This document shows positions 23,993 through 34,119 of a stretch of 64,000 nucleotides of DNA, in pieces. Under the pieces are notes generated by a model. The model searched no databases. It had not been told where the DNA came from and worked only from the letters and a program-made list of their open reading frames with translations. Both the position numbers and the translations under genes were made by a program. The DNA comes from Otis tarda (lineage: Eukaryota; Chordata; Aves; Otidiformes; Otididae): contig CM048552.1 in the NCBI GenBank assembly GCA_026413225.1, positions 165,800,053-165,864,052 of the forward strand. The letters are read 5' to 3'. The stretch's first letter is position 1; every line of letters begins with the position of its first letter.

Positions 23993-25367
23993 ATCTGTAA
24001 AATTAATTGGATTCTCTCCATTCCTGTGGTAGAAGAAAGTAAAATTATCTGTCCCTTCACTAACAGCAACCACTGCACTCCTGCACTACTTTGCTTTTTA
24101 TGAGACCTAGAAAGAGCATATTTGTAGTAGAATTTCATTGATTTCAAAATGCATATGAAGACCATCCCATACTGTGACTCGTCTTATTTATGCATCCGAA
24201 AGCCTTCACATGATCTTCCTTATTTGCTTTGCAGCATCCAGCTCAACAAAATAATTGGCCATTTTTACATTGTTTTGTACTTTCAAAGCTTCAAGAAATT
24301 TGACAATTAAAATATTTTCCATTACTTTTGTATTACTTTCTGTACACTTAATACCTCTCTAAGGTATTTATTCAGTCCTGCCCTATTACGTGCTTTCCTT
24401 GTAATTTTGATTCAGGTGCTGGATGTTACTTGTATTTTTGAGAATAAATAATACCCTCTGTTATCTACATTCAAATTTCTAATGTTCCTCTATTCAAGGT
24501 TATGCTAGTCCTGTTTGTGACCTAAGGTTTTTTTTTTTTTATCATCTATTAACTCTATTCTATTTATGAATAACAGAATAAAATTGCAATGCTTATCACT
24601 GTTACAATATCAGTTTTGAATATTGAGATATTTCATACAGGTACAGGTATACATTTGTTTACTAAATGAAATAATTCCATTAAAGATTATCTATGTTGTC
24701 CATTTAGTAAATTCGTATATTAATATATTATCTTCTCTAACATTTGTAAAGAAGATAATTTTATAGAGTCTCAATATCTTATAGAGTTTTGTAATATGTT
24801 TGACTTTGCATATTTGGATAATTAAGATATTGTCCTTGGCACTGGGAATTTACAGTCACCAGTGACCTTTGGTTTTAATGAAACTACTCACAGAAGCTAT
24901 TACTTTGAGTTAACAGCAAAGGTGAATGTAAAAAAGTCACTTTGGGATTTTACCATCTTAAGGCAATTGACTTCGAGCTTTTGAAGGATTTTCTGCTAAA
25001 TTGACATTGCAGTAGAAGGTTTTCCCTTTGAAAATCTAAAATTTCAAGCAATATAGATTAGATTTTTCAAAATTAAATTTATTTAATATTATTAAAATAA
25101 TAATGACAGGTTCTGAGCATAAAAGTTAATTGATAAGGGTCTAGACGTACAGATGGCTGTTGCCGTGATTTCTTGCTGATTACATGACAGAGGCAAACCG
25201 CACTTGTAATAAAAATGAATGACCCAGGCCACTTCCAAAGTCATTGTCTTCCAACTTCACCCATACAGGTGTGTCCACCAAATTCTAACCTTCACAGGCC
25301 TGAGCGTGATCACAGTCTGTAAATTACTTAATGCAGTTTGTTTTTTTTTTTTTCTAACATCACTTTG
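23993..25367. other. AT-rich spacer with a small hairpin
   Basis: No repeat or gene recognised. At 24,727-24,759 a perfect 10-bp stem (attatcttct / agaagataat) encloses 13 nt. Confidence 0.6.
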
Positions 25368-25721
25368 AAAATACAGGCTGAGTGGAGAATGGATTGAGAG
25401 CAGCTCTGAGGAGAAGGTCTTGGGGGGGTGTTGGTTGACGAGAAGCTCAACATGAGCTGGCAATGTGCGCTTGCACCCCTGAAAGACAACCGCGTCCTGG
25501 GCTGCATCAGAAGAAGCCTGGACAGCAGACTGAGGGAGATGACTCTTCCCTTCTATTCCATTCTTGTGAGACCTGACCTGGAGTACTGAATTCAGATTTT
25601 GGGCCCCCAACATAAGAAGGACATGGATCTGTTGGATTGAGTCCGGAGGAGGACCATGAAGATGATCAGAGGGCTGCAGCACCTCTCCTGTGAAGACAGG
25701 TGAAGAGAAGTTGTAGGTGCT
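25368..25721 (+). mobile_element. CR1: CR1 copy 7, internal RT portion, cut by LTR-A
   Basis: aatacaggctgagtggagaa, gagaagctcaacatgagctg, tgggctgcatcagaagaagc, gacctggagtactgaa and gatgatcagagggctg are plus-strand CR1 RT blocks. The frame is broken (gtctggaa-type codons replaced, stops present). Homology ends at 25,721, exactly where an LTR terminus (TGTCATAGTC) begins. The element seems to resume at 26,971 on the far side, minus about 227 bp. Confidence 0.9.
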
Positions 25722-25812
25722 TGTCATAGTCTAGCCTCACTTTGGACTATGCCCTATGCATTCACTCACTCACTCTCCCCATCCTCCAGGGAAACAGGGG
25801 AAAGATAATATG

Positions 25813-25865
25813 GGATAGATGACCTTCAAAGGTCCCTTCTAAGCCAAACTGTTCTATGATTCTAT
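25813..25865 (+). mobile_element. CR1: CR1 copy 7b, 53-bp tail nested in LTR-A
   Basis: gatagatgaccttcaaaggt, cccttctaagcc and gttctatgattctat are the last ~53 bp of CR1. The LTR-A copy at 1-190 lacks this block and runs continuously through the site, so this is a severely 5'-truncated insertion. Confidence 0.88.
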
Positions 25866-25956
25866 AAAAGCTTGAGGTTTAAGATAAGGACAGGGAGAAA
25901 TCATTCAACTTACCATTATGGGCAAACCAGACTTGACTTAGGGAAAATAGATTCAA

Positions 25957-25962
25957 TTTATT
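25957..25962 (-). promoter_or_regulatory. LTR-A polyadenylation signal
   Basis: TTTATT on plus, AATAAA on the LTR sense strand. It lies just upstream of the conserved gtctggtttgccc block, as AATAAA does in LTR-A copy 1 at positions 1-6. Confidence 0.6.
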
Positions 25963-26526
25963 AACAAGAAAACCAAAGCGGGAAAATAAAATAAAACTAG
26001 ATCTTAAGCACACCTCCCTACACCTCTCCCCTCTTCCTGGGCTTAACTTTGTTCTGGACTATCTCCACCTCCACCTCCTGAGCAGCATAGTGGAATAAGG
26101 AATTGAGGTTGCGGTATATCATCACACATTGTTTCTGACGCTCCTTCTTCCTCAGGGGAAGAACTCCTTGCATTCCTCCCTGATCCAGCATGGTGTCCAT
26201 CCCACGGGCTACAGTTCTTCATGAACTGCTGTGGCACAGGTCCTATTCCATGGGGTGCAGTCCCTCAGGAACAGACTGTCCCAATGTGGGCTTTCTATGG
26301 GGCCATAGTCTCCTTTGGGCACACTCCCACTCTGGTGTGGTGTCCTCTTTGGGCTGCAGGTGGGTATCTGCTCCTCCATGGGCCTCCATGGGCTGCAGGG
26401 GAATCTTACCAGGAGCAACATTACTCCTCCCCCTCCTTCTTCACTGAGCTTGGCATTCACAGCTGTTCCTCTCACAAACTATTCTTCACAATTGGCTCGG
26501 GCAGATGCCTCTTATGTTCTTTCACA

Positions 26527-26697
26527 TCTCTCCTCTCCTCTCCTCTCCTCTCCTCTCCTCTCCTCTCCTCTCCTCTCCTCTCCTCTCCTCTCCTCTCCTC
26601 TCCTCTCCTCTCCGAACTTCTCCGAACCTCTCCTCTCCGAACTTCTCCTTTCTGAATCTCTCCTCTCCAAACCTCTCTGAACCTCTCCTCTCCTCTC
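26527..26697. repeat. (TCTCC)n pentamer expansion inside LTR-A
   Basis: About 17 uninterrupted TCTCC units to about 26,613, then degenerate units with tccgaac and tctgaac variants to 26,697. On the LTR sense strand it reads (GGAGA)n, in the leader about 115-290 bp after the TATA-like box. It creates overlapping ORFs rich in Leu-Ser or Arg-Gly-Glu in several frames, which are artefacts of the repeat. Confidence 0.95.
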
Positions 26698-26812
26698 AAC
26701 TGGGCAGGGCCAGGCCAGGCCCAGACAGCTGCCCAACAGGAGGCCAGAGGGTAAGACCAGCAAGTATCACACCATCCCCTCTCTGCCTACACTTCTGTTT
26801 TATTTTTCCCTT

Positions 26813-26820
26813 CTTAAATA
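26813..26820 (-). promoter_or_regulatory. LTR-A TATA-like element
   Basis: CTTAAATA on plus reads TATTTAAG on the LTR sense strand. The same octamer occurs at the homologous place in the LTR-A piece at 36,099-36,106. This makes it the likely core promoter of the family. Confidence 0.55.
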
Positions 26821-26970
26821 TGTTATGATAGAGGTATTATCAAATTGGCTTGGCCTCAGCCAGCAATGGGTCTGTCCTGGAGCCAACTGGGTCCATCAGA
26901 TAAAGGGGAAACTTTTATAAGCTTCTTGAAGAAGCTGCCACTGTAGCCCCTGCCATTACCAAATCCAACA

Positions 26971-27136
26971 GAATGCCCCATCTCTGGAAGTGTTCAAGGA
27001 CAAGTTACACTGGGATTTGAACGACTTGGTCTAGTGGAAGATGTTCCTGCTCATGGCGGGGGGCAGGGAGGGGGGGCTTGGAACTAGATGATCTTTAAGG
27101 TCCCATTGAAACAAAACCATTCTATGCTTCTATGAA
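26971..27136 (+). mobile_element. CR1: CR1 copy 8, 3' end, probable continuation of copy 7
   Basis: gaatgccccatctctggaag, acttggtctagtggaagatg, ttggaactagatgatcttta and a decayed tail ttctatgcttctatg. It begins directly at the LTR-A terminus, in the same orientation as copy 7. It could be the rest of that element, or an independent CR1 with box GGAACTAGATGATCTTTAAG as in the 52.6-kb copy. Confidence 0.9.
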
Positions 27137-28293
27137 AAGGAAGGAAAAAAATACTTTGTGTTTGCTCTTTAAGTTAAGAAATTTAATTTGAAAAAAAAAA
27201 TCTATTTTCTCACTGCTATTAACATCTGTAATGTAATCACATTGCAGTATAAGCACTCTCTGATGGTGAACATAATTCAGTGAATCATCTACCTTGAAGT
27301 TAAGTGCTTGACTGAAGCACTGAAATTAAAAAAAACCACCATTTTCCTTGGAATCGTCTGTTAATGAAGAAAAAAAAGTCACATCTACAGGGACAGTGAG
27401 ACCTTAGATGGATCAAACTCTTGTTTGATACGGCAAAGCTGCTTCCTGTTATTAGTCACCTTAGTGTCTTTCTGGAGCATAGCTGTTCTAATTTATGCAC
27501 TTATTAATAGTTAAAATTAAATGGACTCAATCAAGCCTGAGAGACTCAGATGAAAAATAAATTTATAGAATACTTTTCAATAATCCTAATCAATATCTAG
27601 AGTGTGAAATGGAGGAAAATAGGAATGAAGGTAGTGATGGTAGTAGAGGAGGACTCGTCTTTTTTTAATCCATCTGATCGTCTACTCATTCTTTTAGGTC
27701 ATTTATTTTTGTGGTATTTTAACTGCCAGATAAAGTTTAAAAATAGTATGAGAGCCACATAAGAGTCAGCCAAGATGACTGTAAATAGATGTGTTCCTGA
27801 CAAGTGACAGGGTTTAAATATACCTCCCTGAAAATTAGCAAAACTAATATTTTGTAATATCTAAAGAAAAGTTTAATCTAGGTTGTTTTCCTCATTTCAA
27901 TAGGCAAAAACCAAGCAACTCATTTCTCTAGCACTCTTTAATATATTAGGCTGGCACTTTATTTTTTTTTTTTCGTTGCTGTCTGTTATTGATGAGAGTT
28001 CTAAGTCCTGGGGTCTTTGTGAATTTAGCTGTAAAAACAACAAAGCGCTCATAAATTATGTACCTGTTTAATAACAACAAAGCTCTGTGTAGGTTTATTT
28101 TATTATTTTATTAATTGTATGAATGGAGGAGACCTTTTAAAATGACAGAAATTGTGAGTTTCTTGATAACAATCACTATATTTCTTATCATGGTAGAAGG
28201 TGTAGTAATTATGATATGAAGAGAAACTGAGCATAAAGCTAGCCAAAAAAAAAAATTAAACATATCACTATTGAAAACAGAGTTGCTCAAGAA
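27137..28293. other. AT-rich spacer, nothing recognised
   Basis: No repeat or coding signature. T-rich runs and short chance ORFs only. Confidence 0.6.
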
Positions 28294-28700
28294 ATCATAG
28301 AATCATAGAATGGTTTGGTTTGGAAGGGACCTGAAAAATCATCTTGTTCCAATCCCCCTGCAATGAGCAGAGACACCTTCCATTAGAACAAATTGCTCAA
28401 ATCCCCATACAACCTGGCCTTGAACACTTCCAGGGAGGAGGCATCCCCAACTTCTCTGGGCAACCTGTTCCAGTTCCTCAACAACCTCACCATAAAGAAT
28501 TTCTCCCTTATGTCTAATCTAAATCTACTCTCTTTCTATTTAAAGCCATTATCCCTTGTCCTATCACTATATGTCCTTGTAAAAAGTCCCTCCCCAGTTT
28601 TCTTGTAGGCCTTCTTTAGGTACTGTGAGGCACTCTAAGGTGTCCCCATAGCCTTCTCTTTGCCAGGCTGAAGAAGCTCAACTCTCATAACCTGTCTTGG
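28294..28700 (-). mobile_element. CR1: CR1 copy 9, 3' portion
   Basis: The plus strand opens atcatagaatcatagaatgg, then gtttggaagggacc, ccccctgcaatgagcag, gggcaacctgttccag and ccataaagaatttctccc. Coding remnants of the RT C-terminus are present but broken. Divergence is noticeable (for example aaaaatcatcttgttcc for the target box). Confidence 0.93.
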
Positions 28701-29159
28701 ATAAATACTCTCCTAACACAAATGAGTTGTGGCAAGCACAAGAGGGGATTATTTAGTTCTAGTGAATGACTCCTACATTCTACTGTTTACTATCAAGTTT
28801 CAGGAGTAGCTGATATATTGCTACATGAAGCAGAGCTGAAATTTGTATACTATTGTGCTATTGAGGTGGCATTGCTTTGTAGATGACGATACATTTTCAT
28901 ATTCTGTTGACAACATACTGTATCTCCTTTCTGCCTATGCTTTGCACCGTTTCTGCTGCTGAAGTAACTTCTGCTTGTACCTTAGCTAGCAGTTGTTTCA
29001 GCTGTGGTTTTTATGGGAAAATAATTTCCTCCAGATAGATAGATTCAATCAGTTATGAACTGGAGAATAGTGTTAAAGTATCTTATTATTTTTCATATAC
29101 TGATTTTTTTTTTTTTTAAATTTCAATATAGTCAACTATTTTATTTCTCCCTCCTGCAC

Positions 29160-29590
29160 GTTCCTATATTCCAGACTACCATTACCCTGCAGGCATCACA
29201 GGCCTGACTGTCCTTGCCCAGTCAGCTCTGGGCTCCTCTTACTCTGGCCACAGCCCAGGACCACATTTGAGTCCTCTGGGACCATGAGTCCCTGTCCCAG
29301 TGACACCACAGAAGGGCCAGTAACCAGTTCCTTACAGCCCTGCTCTGCCTGGTCATGAGCCTTGCTGAGCTGGGCCCGCACATGGGCCTACATTCCATCC
29401 CAGCCTTGGCCTGTTCCTGTCCACAGGGAGGTGCCCAATGCCTGAGACTGGGGCTGTCCCTGGTGCCATCCTCCTCCAGTTGCCCTGCTCTGGGCTGAGG
29501 GATGAGTTGGGCCCATGCTGGCAGACCCCGCTCAAGCCCCTGGGGCCCTGACAGCCCCAGTCCCCAGTCCCAGGGAGCCATCAGGCTGTG
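29160..29590. other. GC-rich, CpG-poor island of unknown origin
   Basis: About 430 bp of sharply GC-richer DNA between AT-rich flanks, starting near cctgcaggcatcacaggcct and ending near catcaggctgtgtt. CpG is almost absent while CCCAG, GGGCC and CCTGG words are frequent, which fits an old methylated repeat or minisatellite-like insertion. A 119-codon minus ORF (29,222-29,581) has no recognisable domain. A weaker patch of similar style lies at 16,010-16,200. Confidence 0.5.
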
Positions 29591-30202
29591 TTACACCCTG
29601 ACATAGTGCCTGATGAGAATTGCCATTTCAGTGTCTCTTGTGTTGTCTTCACAGGCTGTCTTCATCACTAGACTGTAAATCCAGTGAAGTAAATGACTCA
29701 ATAAAAACAAGGCTGTTATGCAACTCAGAGAGCTTATTGCCATGAATAAGCAATATATGCTTTCTGAGGCTATACTGTATTTTAGGTAGTTGGAATTCTA
29801 AATTTAACTGAGAAAAAGGAGAAATACAAATCTTTGCATTTAGTTTCAGATCAGCGAAACTAAATGCTTCATAAATCCACTTTTTTTTTTTTAAATATGG
29901 TGAAACAAAAGGGAAATAGTGAGGGATCTGTTTGCTTGTTTGTTTACAATCATATTTGCATCCATTAGCATACATGCTGTCCCTTAGAAAATAACTTTTT
30001 TTTTTTTAAAAAAAAAATCTTAACAGAAAATCTCAAAGCAACTGTATTCACGATCCATTTCTTCCCTGGCAAAGCCATCCAGGACATGTTACTTCTCTAT
30101 ATTCTGAAAATCACTCTAGAATTTTGTTAGAAGTGTGATACAAAGAATAGAAGGAGGAAAGCAGTGAAAGTGATCTCAACGTCAATGCCGAGAGATTAGT
30201 GG

Positions 30203-31094
30203 GTGTTTACCTTAGAACTTCTCTAGAACTTCTCAGAACACACAAAAAAATACCACTCCTTCGTATATAGAACTTGATGATGCCTCCTTGTGATGGTGTG
30301 CTCCAAATCCCCCCAGTCTGACCACTTTTCCTGTAACCCTGCTGAAGTGACAGCCATCAATGGTAGATATGTCTGGTCCTGATGGTAATGGTGGCATCTG
30401 ACTCAAAGTGGATTTGGGGGAGACAGATAACAACACAATAACCAAGGGATGGCGATGCACCCCCCTAAACACAGTGCTAGTTAATGTTCAACTCAACCAA
30501 ATTGGAAGAAACTAACATCTGCAGGCAGTGTGCGAGTATGACTACTAGTCAAATATCTTACTCCATAAACAGGGAGCAGCCCAAGAGCCCTTTGAGCTCT
30601 CCTGCATGGCAGCAAGCTGCGTGCCAGGATCTCCCCTTGAGCAGGGATGCCTCTCAGGCTTACTCCTTGATGTTGAGAGATTCCTTGCTGCAACAGATCC
30701 TCAGCAAGTAACTAATAGCGTGCTAAACTTTGAAATCTTATATAAGTGATATAAAGGATTGATTGTGCACATATACTCCTTTAGACAAACCGTTGGTCGA
30801 GCCTGGGACTAGGACTGGATCCAGCTGCACATAGACTTCTCTCTGAGAAGGAGTTTAGAAAGCAAAGAGGTCCTTTCTGAATCTCATAACTCAACAAGAG
30901 GGTCTCCCTGAAAGGTTTGTCTGACTCTGTCCTCTATGTAGTAAATAATTCAGTGTGCCTTGCCATCAAATCTTGTTAAATCACTGTAACATCTACCATT
31001 TACTATCAAATTTTGTTAAGTCACTGGTTTATATTAATAAAATAAATTGTTGCTTCTCCCTTACGAGATAAGTGCATTACGCCCATCCACGATA
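30203..31094 (+). mobile_element. LTR-C, avian ERV-type LTR (start uncertain)
   Basis: The part from about 30,560 has LTR character: ctcctgcatggcagcaagct, a TATA-like tatataag (30,738-30,745), gggactaggactggatccag, gacttctctctgagaaggag, gaggtcctttctgaatctca and taaataattcagtgtgcctt. Overlapping AATAAA signals follow at 31,036-31,046. I recall these blocks from avian ERV LTRs. The 30,203-30,560 part (gatggtgtgctccaaatccc, gatttgggggagac) may be 5' LTR or internal sequence. The CR1 at 31,095 abuts its 3' side, and what follows that CR1 is not clearly LTR. Confidence 0.55.
30738..30745 (+). promoter_or_regulatory. Candidate LTR-C TATA box
   Basis: TATATAAG, with a second ATATAAAG 9 bp further on. 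It lies about 300 bp before the AATAAA cluster, a spacing compatible with an LTR U3-R layout. Confidence 0.4.
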
Positions 31095-31602
31095 CTCCAT
31101 CAAGAGGAGCGTGGCCGGCAGGTCGAGGGAGGTGATTCTGCCCCTCTACTCTGCCCTGGTGAGACCCCACCTGGAGTACTGCGTCCAGTTCTGGAGCCCC
31201 CAACACAAGAAGGACATGGACCAGTTGGAAAGGGTCCAGAGGAGGGCCACCAAGATGATCAGAGGGCTGGAGCACCTCTCCTATGAGGACAGGCTGAGAG
31301 AGTTGGGGCTGTTCAGCCTGGAGAAGAGGAGGCTCCGGGGAGACCTGATAGCGGTCTTCCAATACCTCAAGGGGGCCTACAGGAAAGATGGGGAGAAACT
31401 GTTCAGTAGGGCCTGTTGTGATAGGACAAGGGGTAATGGGTTTAAATTAGAAGGAGCTAGGTTTAGATTAGATATTAGAAAAAAATTTTTTACAATGAGA
31501 GTTGTAGAGCACTGGAACAGGTTGCCCAGAGAGGTGGTGGATGCCCCATCCCTGGAAGTGTTCAAGGCCAGGCTGGATGAGGCTCTGAGCAACCTGATCT
31601 AG
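31095..31602 (+). pseudogene. CR1 ORF2 C-terminal reverse transcriptase fragment
   Basis: The open frame from about codon 9 of a 176-codon ORF (its ATG at 31,072 is upstream, in LTR-C sequence) encodes the RT thumb and C-terminus: [54 protein letters not shown] and [13 protein letters not shown] before the stop. No catalytic motif is included, because those lie upstream of the truncation. It is a remnant without enzymatic potential. Confidence 0.93.
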
Positions 31603-31698
31603 TCAGGGATGTCCCTGCTCTTGCAGGGGGGTTGGACTAGATGACCTTTGAAGGTCCCTTCCAACTCTAACCATTCTATGATTCTATGATTCTATGAA
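31095..31698 (+). mobile_element. CR1: CR1 copy 10, 5'-truncated, well preserved
   Basis: The element starts at tccatcaagaggagcgtggc and runs to three ATTCTATG-type tail repeats ending at 31,698. It closely matches copies 1 and 3, with intact gatgacctttgaaggtccct and gggatgtccctgctc boxes. Its open coding end suggests a recent insertion. It sits at the 3' side of LTR-C. Confidence 0.97.
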
Positions 31699-32092
31699 AC
31701 CACTTCCACCTTCATCCCAGCCTGGAACAGGCATGGAAGTTCATTACCATATCAACAGATTAAATTACTACTGAATTTTTTGGGGAAGTGTGAATTTATA
31801 GTTGGAACATCAGTTACTTTGTGATATCTCTGAAGTGGAAGTAAAGGTTATACAGAGCTCTAGAATGTGGTATTGTGTACAATGCTGTCAATAAGTTTAT
31901 GGAAAGGAATTCAGAAATGCTTTTTTCCTCAATGTCTCATTTTGTCACTTTCGGATGTTCATGTAACTGCAAAATGTCATGAAATGAAATTTAGTTTGCC
32001 TTGAAATAAATATAAAAGATAAACTATGGGTGTTATTAACCGTCCTAGTCAAGCATGTAACTCGGGAGTCAGGAATTTCTTCTTTAGAAAGA

Positions 32093-33211
32093 CTCTGTGC
32101 CTGAAAAGATCACGGAACAGATGCCCCTGGAAACTATGCTAAGGTACTTGGAAAATAAGGAGGTGATTGGTGACAGCCAATATGGCTTCACTAAGGGCAA
32201 ATCATGCCTGACCAGTTTGGTGTCATTCTATGATGGGGTTACAGTGTTGGTGGATAAGGGAAGAGCAACTGACTTCATCCACCTGGACTTGTGCAAAGCG
32301 TTTGACACTGTCTCACACAATATCCTTGTCTCTAAATTGGAGAGACAGGATTTGATGGATGGATCACTTGGTGGATAAGGAATTGACTGGATAGTTGCAC
32401 TCAAAGAGTTGTAGTCAGTTGCTTGATATTCAAGTAGAAATCAGTGACAACTGGCGTTCCTCAAGGGTCGGGACTGATACTGATCCAGTGATATGGATAA
32501 TGAGACTGAGTGTACCGTCAGCAAGTTTGCCAAAGACACCAAACTTTGTGGTGCAATCAACACACTGGAGGGAACGGATGCCATCCAGAGGGACCTTGAC
32601 ACACTGGAGAGGTGGGCCTGTGCAAACCTCATGAAGTTCAACAAGGCCACGTGCAAGGTCCTGCACATGGGTCAGGGCACAAATAAAGGCTGGGTGGAGA
32701 ATGGATTGAAAGCAGCCCTAAGGAGAAGGACTTGGGTGTGACAGTGGATAAGAAGGTCAACAGGAGCCAACAATGCGTGCTTGCAGCACAGAAAGCCAAC
32801 AGCATTCTGGGCTGCATCAAAAGAAACATGGCCAGCAGGCAAGGGACGTGATTCTTCCCCTCTATTCTGCTCTCATGAGACCTCACCTGGAGTACTCAAT
32901 CCAGATTTTGGGCCCCCAACAGAAGAAGGACGTGGACCTGTTAGAGTGAGTCCAGAGGAGGGCCATGAAGATGATAAGAGGGCTGGAGCACCTCTCCTGT
33001 GAAGACAGACTAGGAGAATTTGAGTTGTTCAGTCTGGAGGAGGCTTTGGGGAGGCCTTATGGGTGCCTTCCAGTACCTAAAGGGAGCATACAAGAAAGCT
33101 GGGGAGGAATGTATTACAAGGGGTGGTAGGGCAAAGGTTAATGACTTTAAACCGGAAGAGGGTAGATTTAGAGTAGATATAAGGAAGAAATTCTTTACTG
33201 TGAGGTTGGTG
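32093..33211 (+). mobile_element. CR1: CR1 copy 11, truncated at both ends
   Basis: The element begins at ctctgtgcctgaaaagatca (RT region) and ends at tttactgtgaggttggtga, before the 3' UTR and tail. RT motif remnants are [16 protein letters not shown], then FAKDTKLCG in a later frame (FADD changed to FAKD), with frameshifts and stops between. Loss of the 3' end is unusual for a LINE insertion and implies a later deletion near 33,211. Confidence 0.92.
32097..32378 (+). pseudogene. CR1 RT fragment with motif A
   Basis: A 93-codon frame with [20 protein letters not shown] and motif [21 protein letters not shown], corresponding to residues about 172-240 of the 575-codon frame at 11,589-13,316. 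The frame is lost after [10 protein letters not shown], and motif C lies in another frame (32,493-32,741) as FAKDTK. It is a broken remnant. Confidence 0.85.
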
Positions 33212-34119
33212 AATTTCTTTTGGGAACCTATGAGCAAACCTGTAAACCTAAAGGCATGAATATAACAAGAAAGTTATGATTGCAAGAAAATTTAACTACT
33301 TTAATATGAATCAAATAATTCAATGAGAGCTTTCTCCCATATCATAAGAAACTAAATGCCATTCAACTGGAAAATATACACAGATGAGCATTTTCTCCAG
33401 TGCTGTCATAATGTGTACCATGATCATAATTCTTACTGTTCAGCATTTTAATGACTTTATCCTACATCGTTTCCCGTACTCATACATAATAGCTAAGTAC
33501 CCTATGGTGAAAATATAAGCTGAATAGCCATGTGCCTGCAGTCTTCTTGCTAACTGAGCAGGTTTTTGATTGGCTTTAGCAGGTTTGGGGAAATGACCAT
33601 TTCAGACAGGACACAGTCAAGCAGAAAATGGGCAGATGCTGTAAGTTGCATAATCAAGTACAAAGAAAACTCATCTGCCATTTATAGTATATGAGATTAA
33701 CTGATGGGATACCAACTGATTCAGGCTAATTTAATGACAACCCCTAACCATCTGTCTAGAAAGCTGTATTTTACAAAGGCCTAATGCTGACCCACATAAA
33801 CGAGTCTAAAAAGCATTTGGTGAGTTTAATAATGGATTATACATCAAAGCAAGAACTCATTACTGTTACAAGTCATGAAATATTTATTTTTAATCTGACA
33901 GTTCTGCTACTGTTAAACAGTAAGAGATTACACTGTGAAGCAGTATATATAATAAATGACTGACTACTTTTCTGCTGTGCTAGTAAATGCAAAGCTTTCT
34001 AAGCCTGATGCTTTCACTTGCTGACAGTGTGAAACTGTGGGAAAGTGATCCTCTCTTTTCTTCAATGGCTTCTCTAGCACAAGATCTTCCTTTGCTCTTT
34101 GGACTTATCTTGCAATTTA
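33212..34119. other. Repeat-free, higher-complexity spacer
   Basis: No repeat recognised. 33,480-33,990 has fewer homopolymers than most of the window and several homeodomain-like TAAT words, for example aatttaatgacaac. No ORF of note. A candidate for conserved non-coding DNA, on appearance only. Confidence 0.4.

Larger units (their letters stand above)
25722..26970 (-). mobile_element. Full-length solo LTR-A (1.25 kb with internal insertions)
   Basis: In minus orientation the LTR runs from TGTTGGATTTGG (ending at 26,970) to ACTATGACA (starting at 25,722), that is TG...CA termini. Sense-strand landmarks are a U3 block around cagataaaggggaaactttt, a TATA-like TATTTAAG (26,813-26,820), a purine-rich leader with a (GGAGA)n expansion, ctgcagcccatgg-type repeats, AATAAA (25,957-25,962) and the gtctggtttgcccataatgg block. 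The 35,937 copy confirms the 5' end, and the 1-190 and 1,641-2,084 copies confirm the 3' end. A 53-bp CR1 tail is nested at 25,813-25,865. I see no target duplication between flanks gtgct and gaatg. No internal retroviral genes are present, so it is a solo LTR. Confidence 0.85.

Noticed and set aside
26221..26828. Overlapping Leu-Ser and Arg-Gly-Glu repeat ORFs on both strands
   Set aside because: A pentamer repeat without stop codons is open in several frames. The ORFs come from the (TCTCC)n array in LTR-A.
29222..29581. 119-codon minus ORF in the GC-rich island
   Set aside because: GC-rich DNA has few stop codons by chance, several frames are open there and no domain is recognisable.
31676..31698. 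Regularly spaced octamer repeats that might suggest a CRISPR-like or satellite array
   Set aside because: They are the terminal ATTCTATG tail of CR1, only two to three units per copy, with no spacers.
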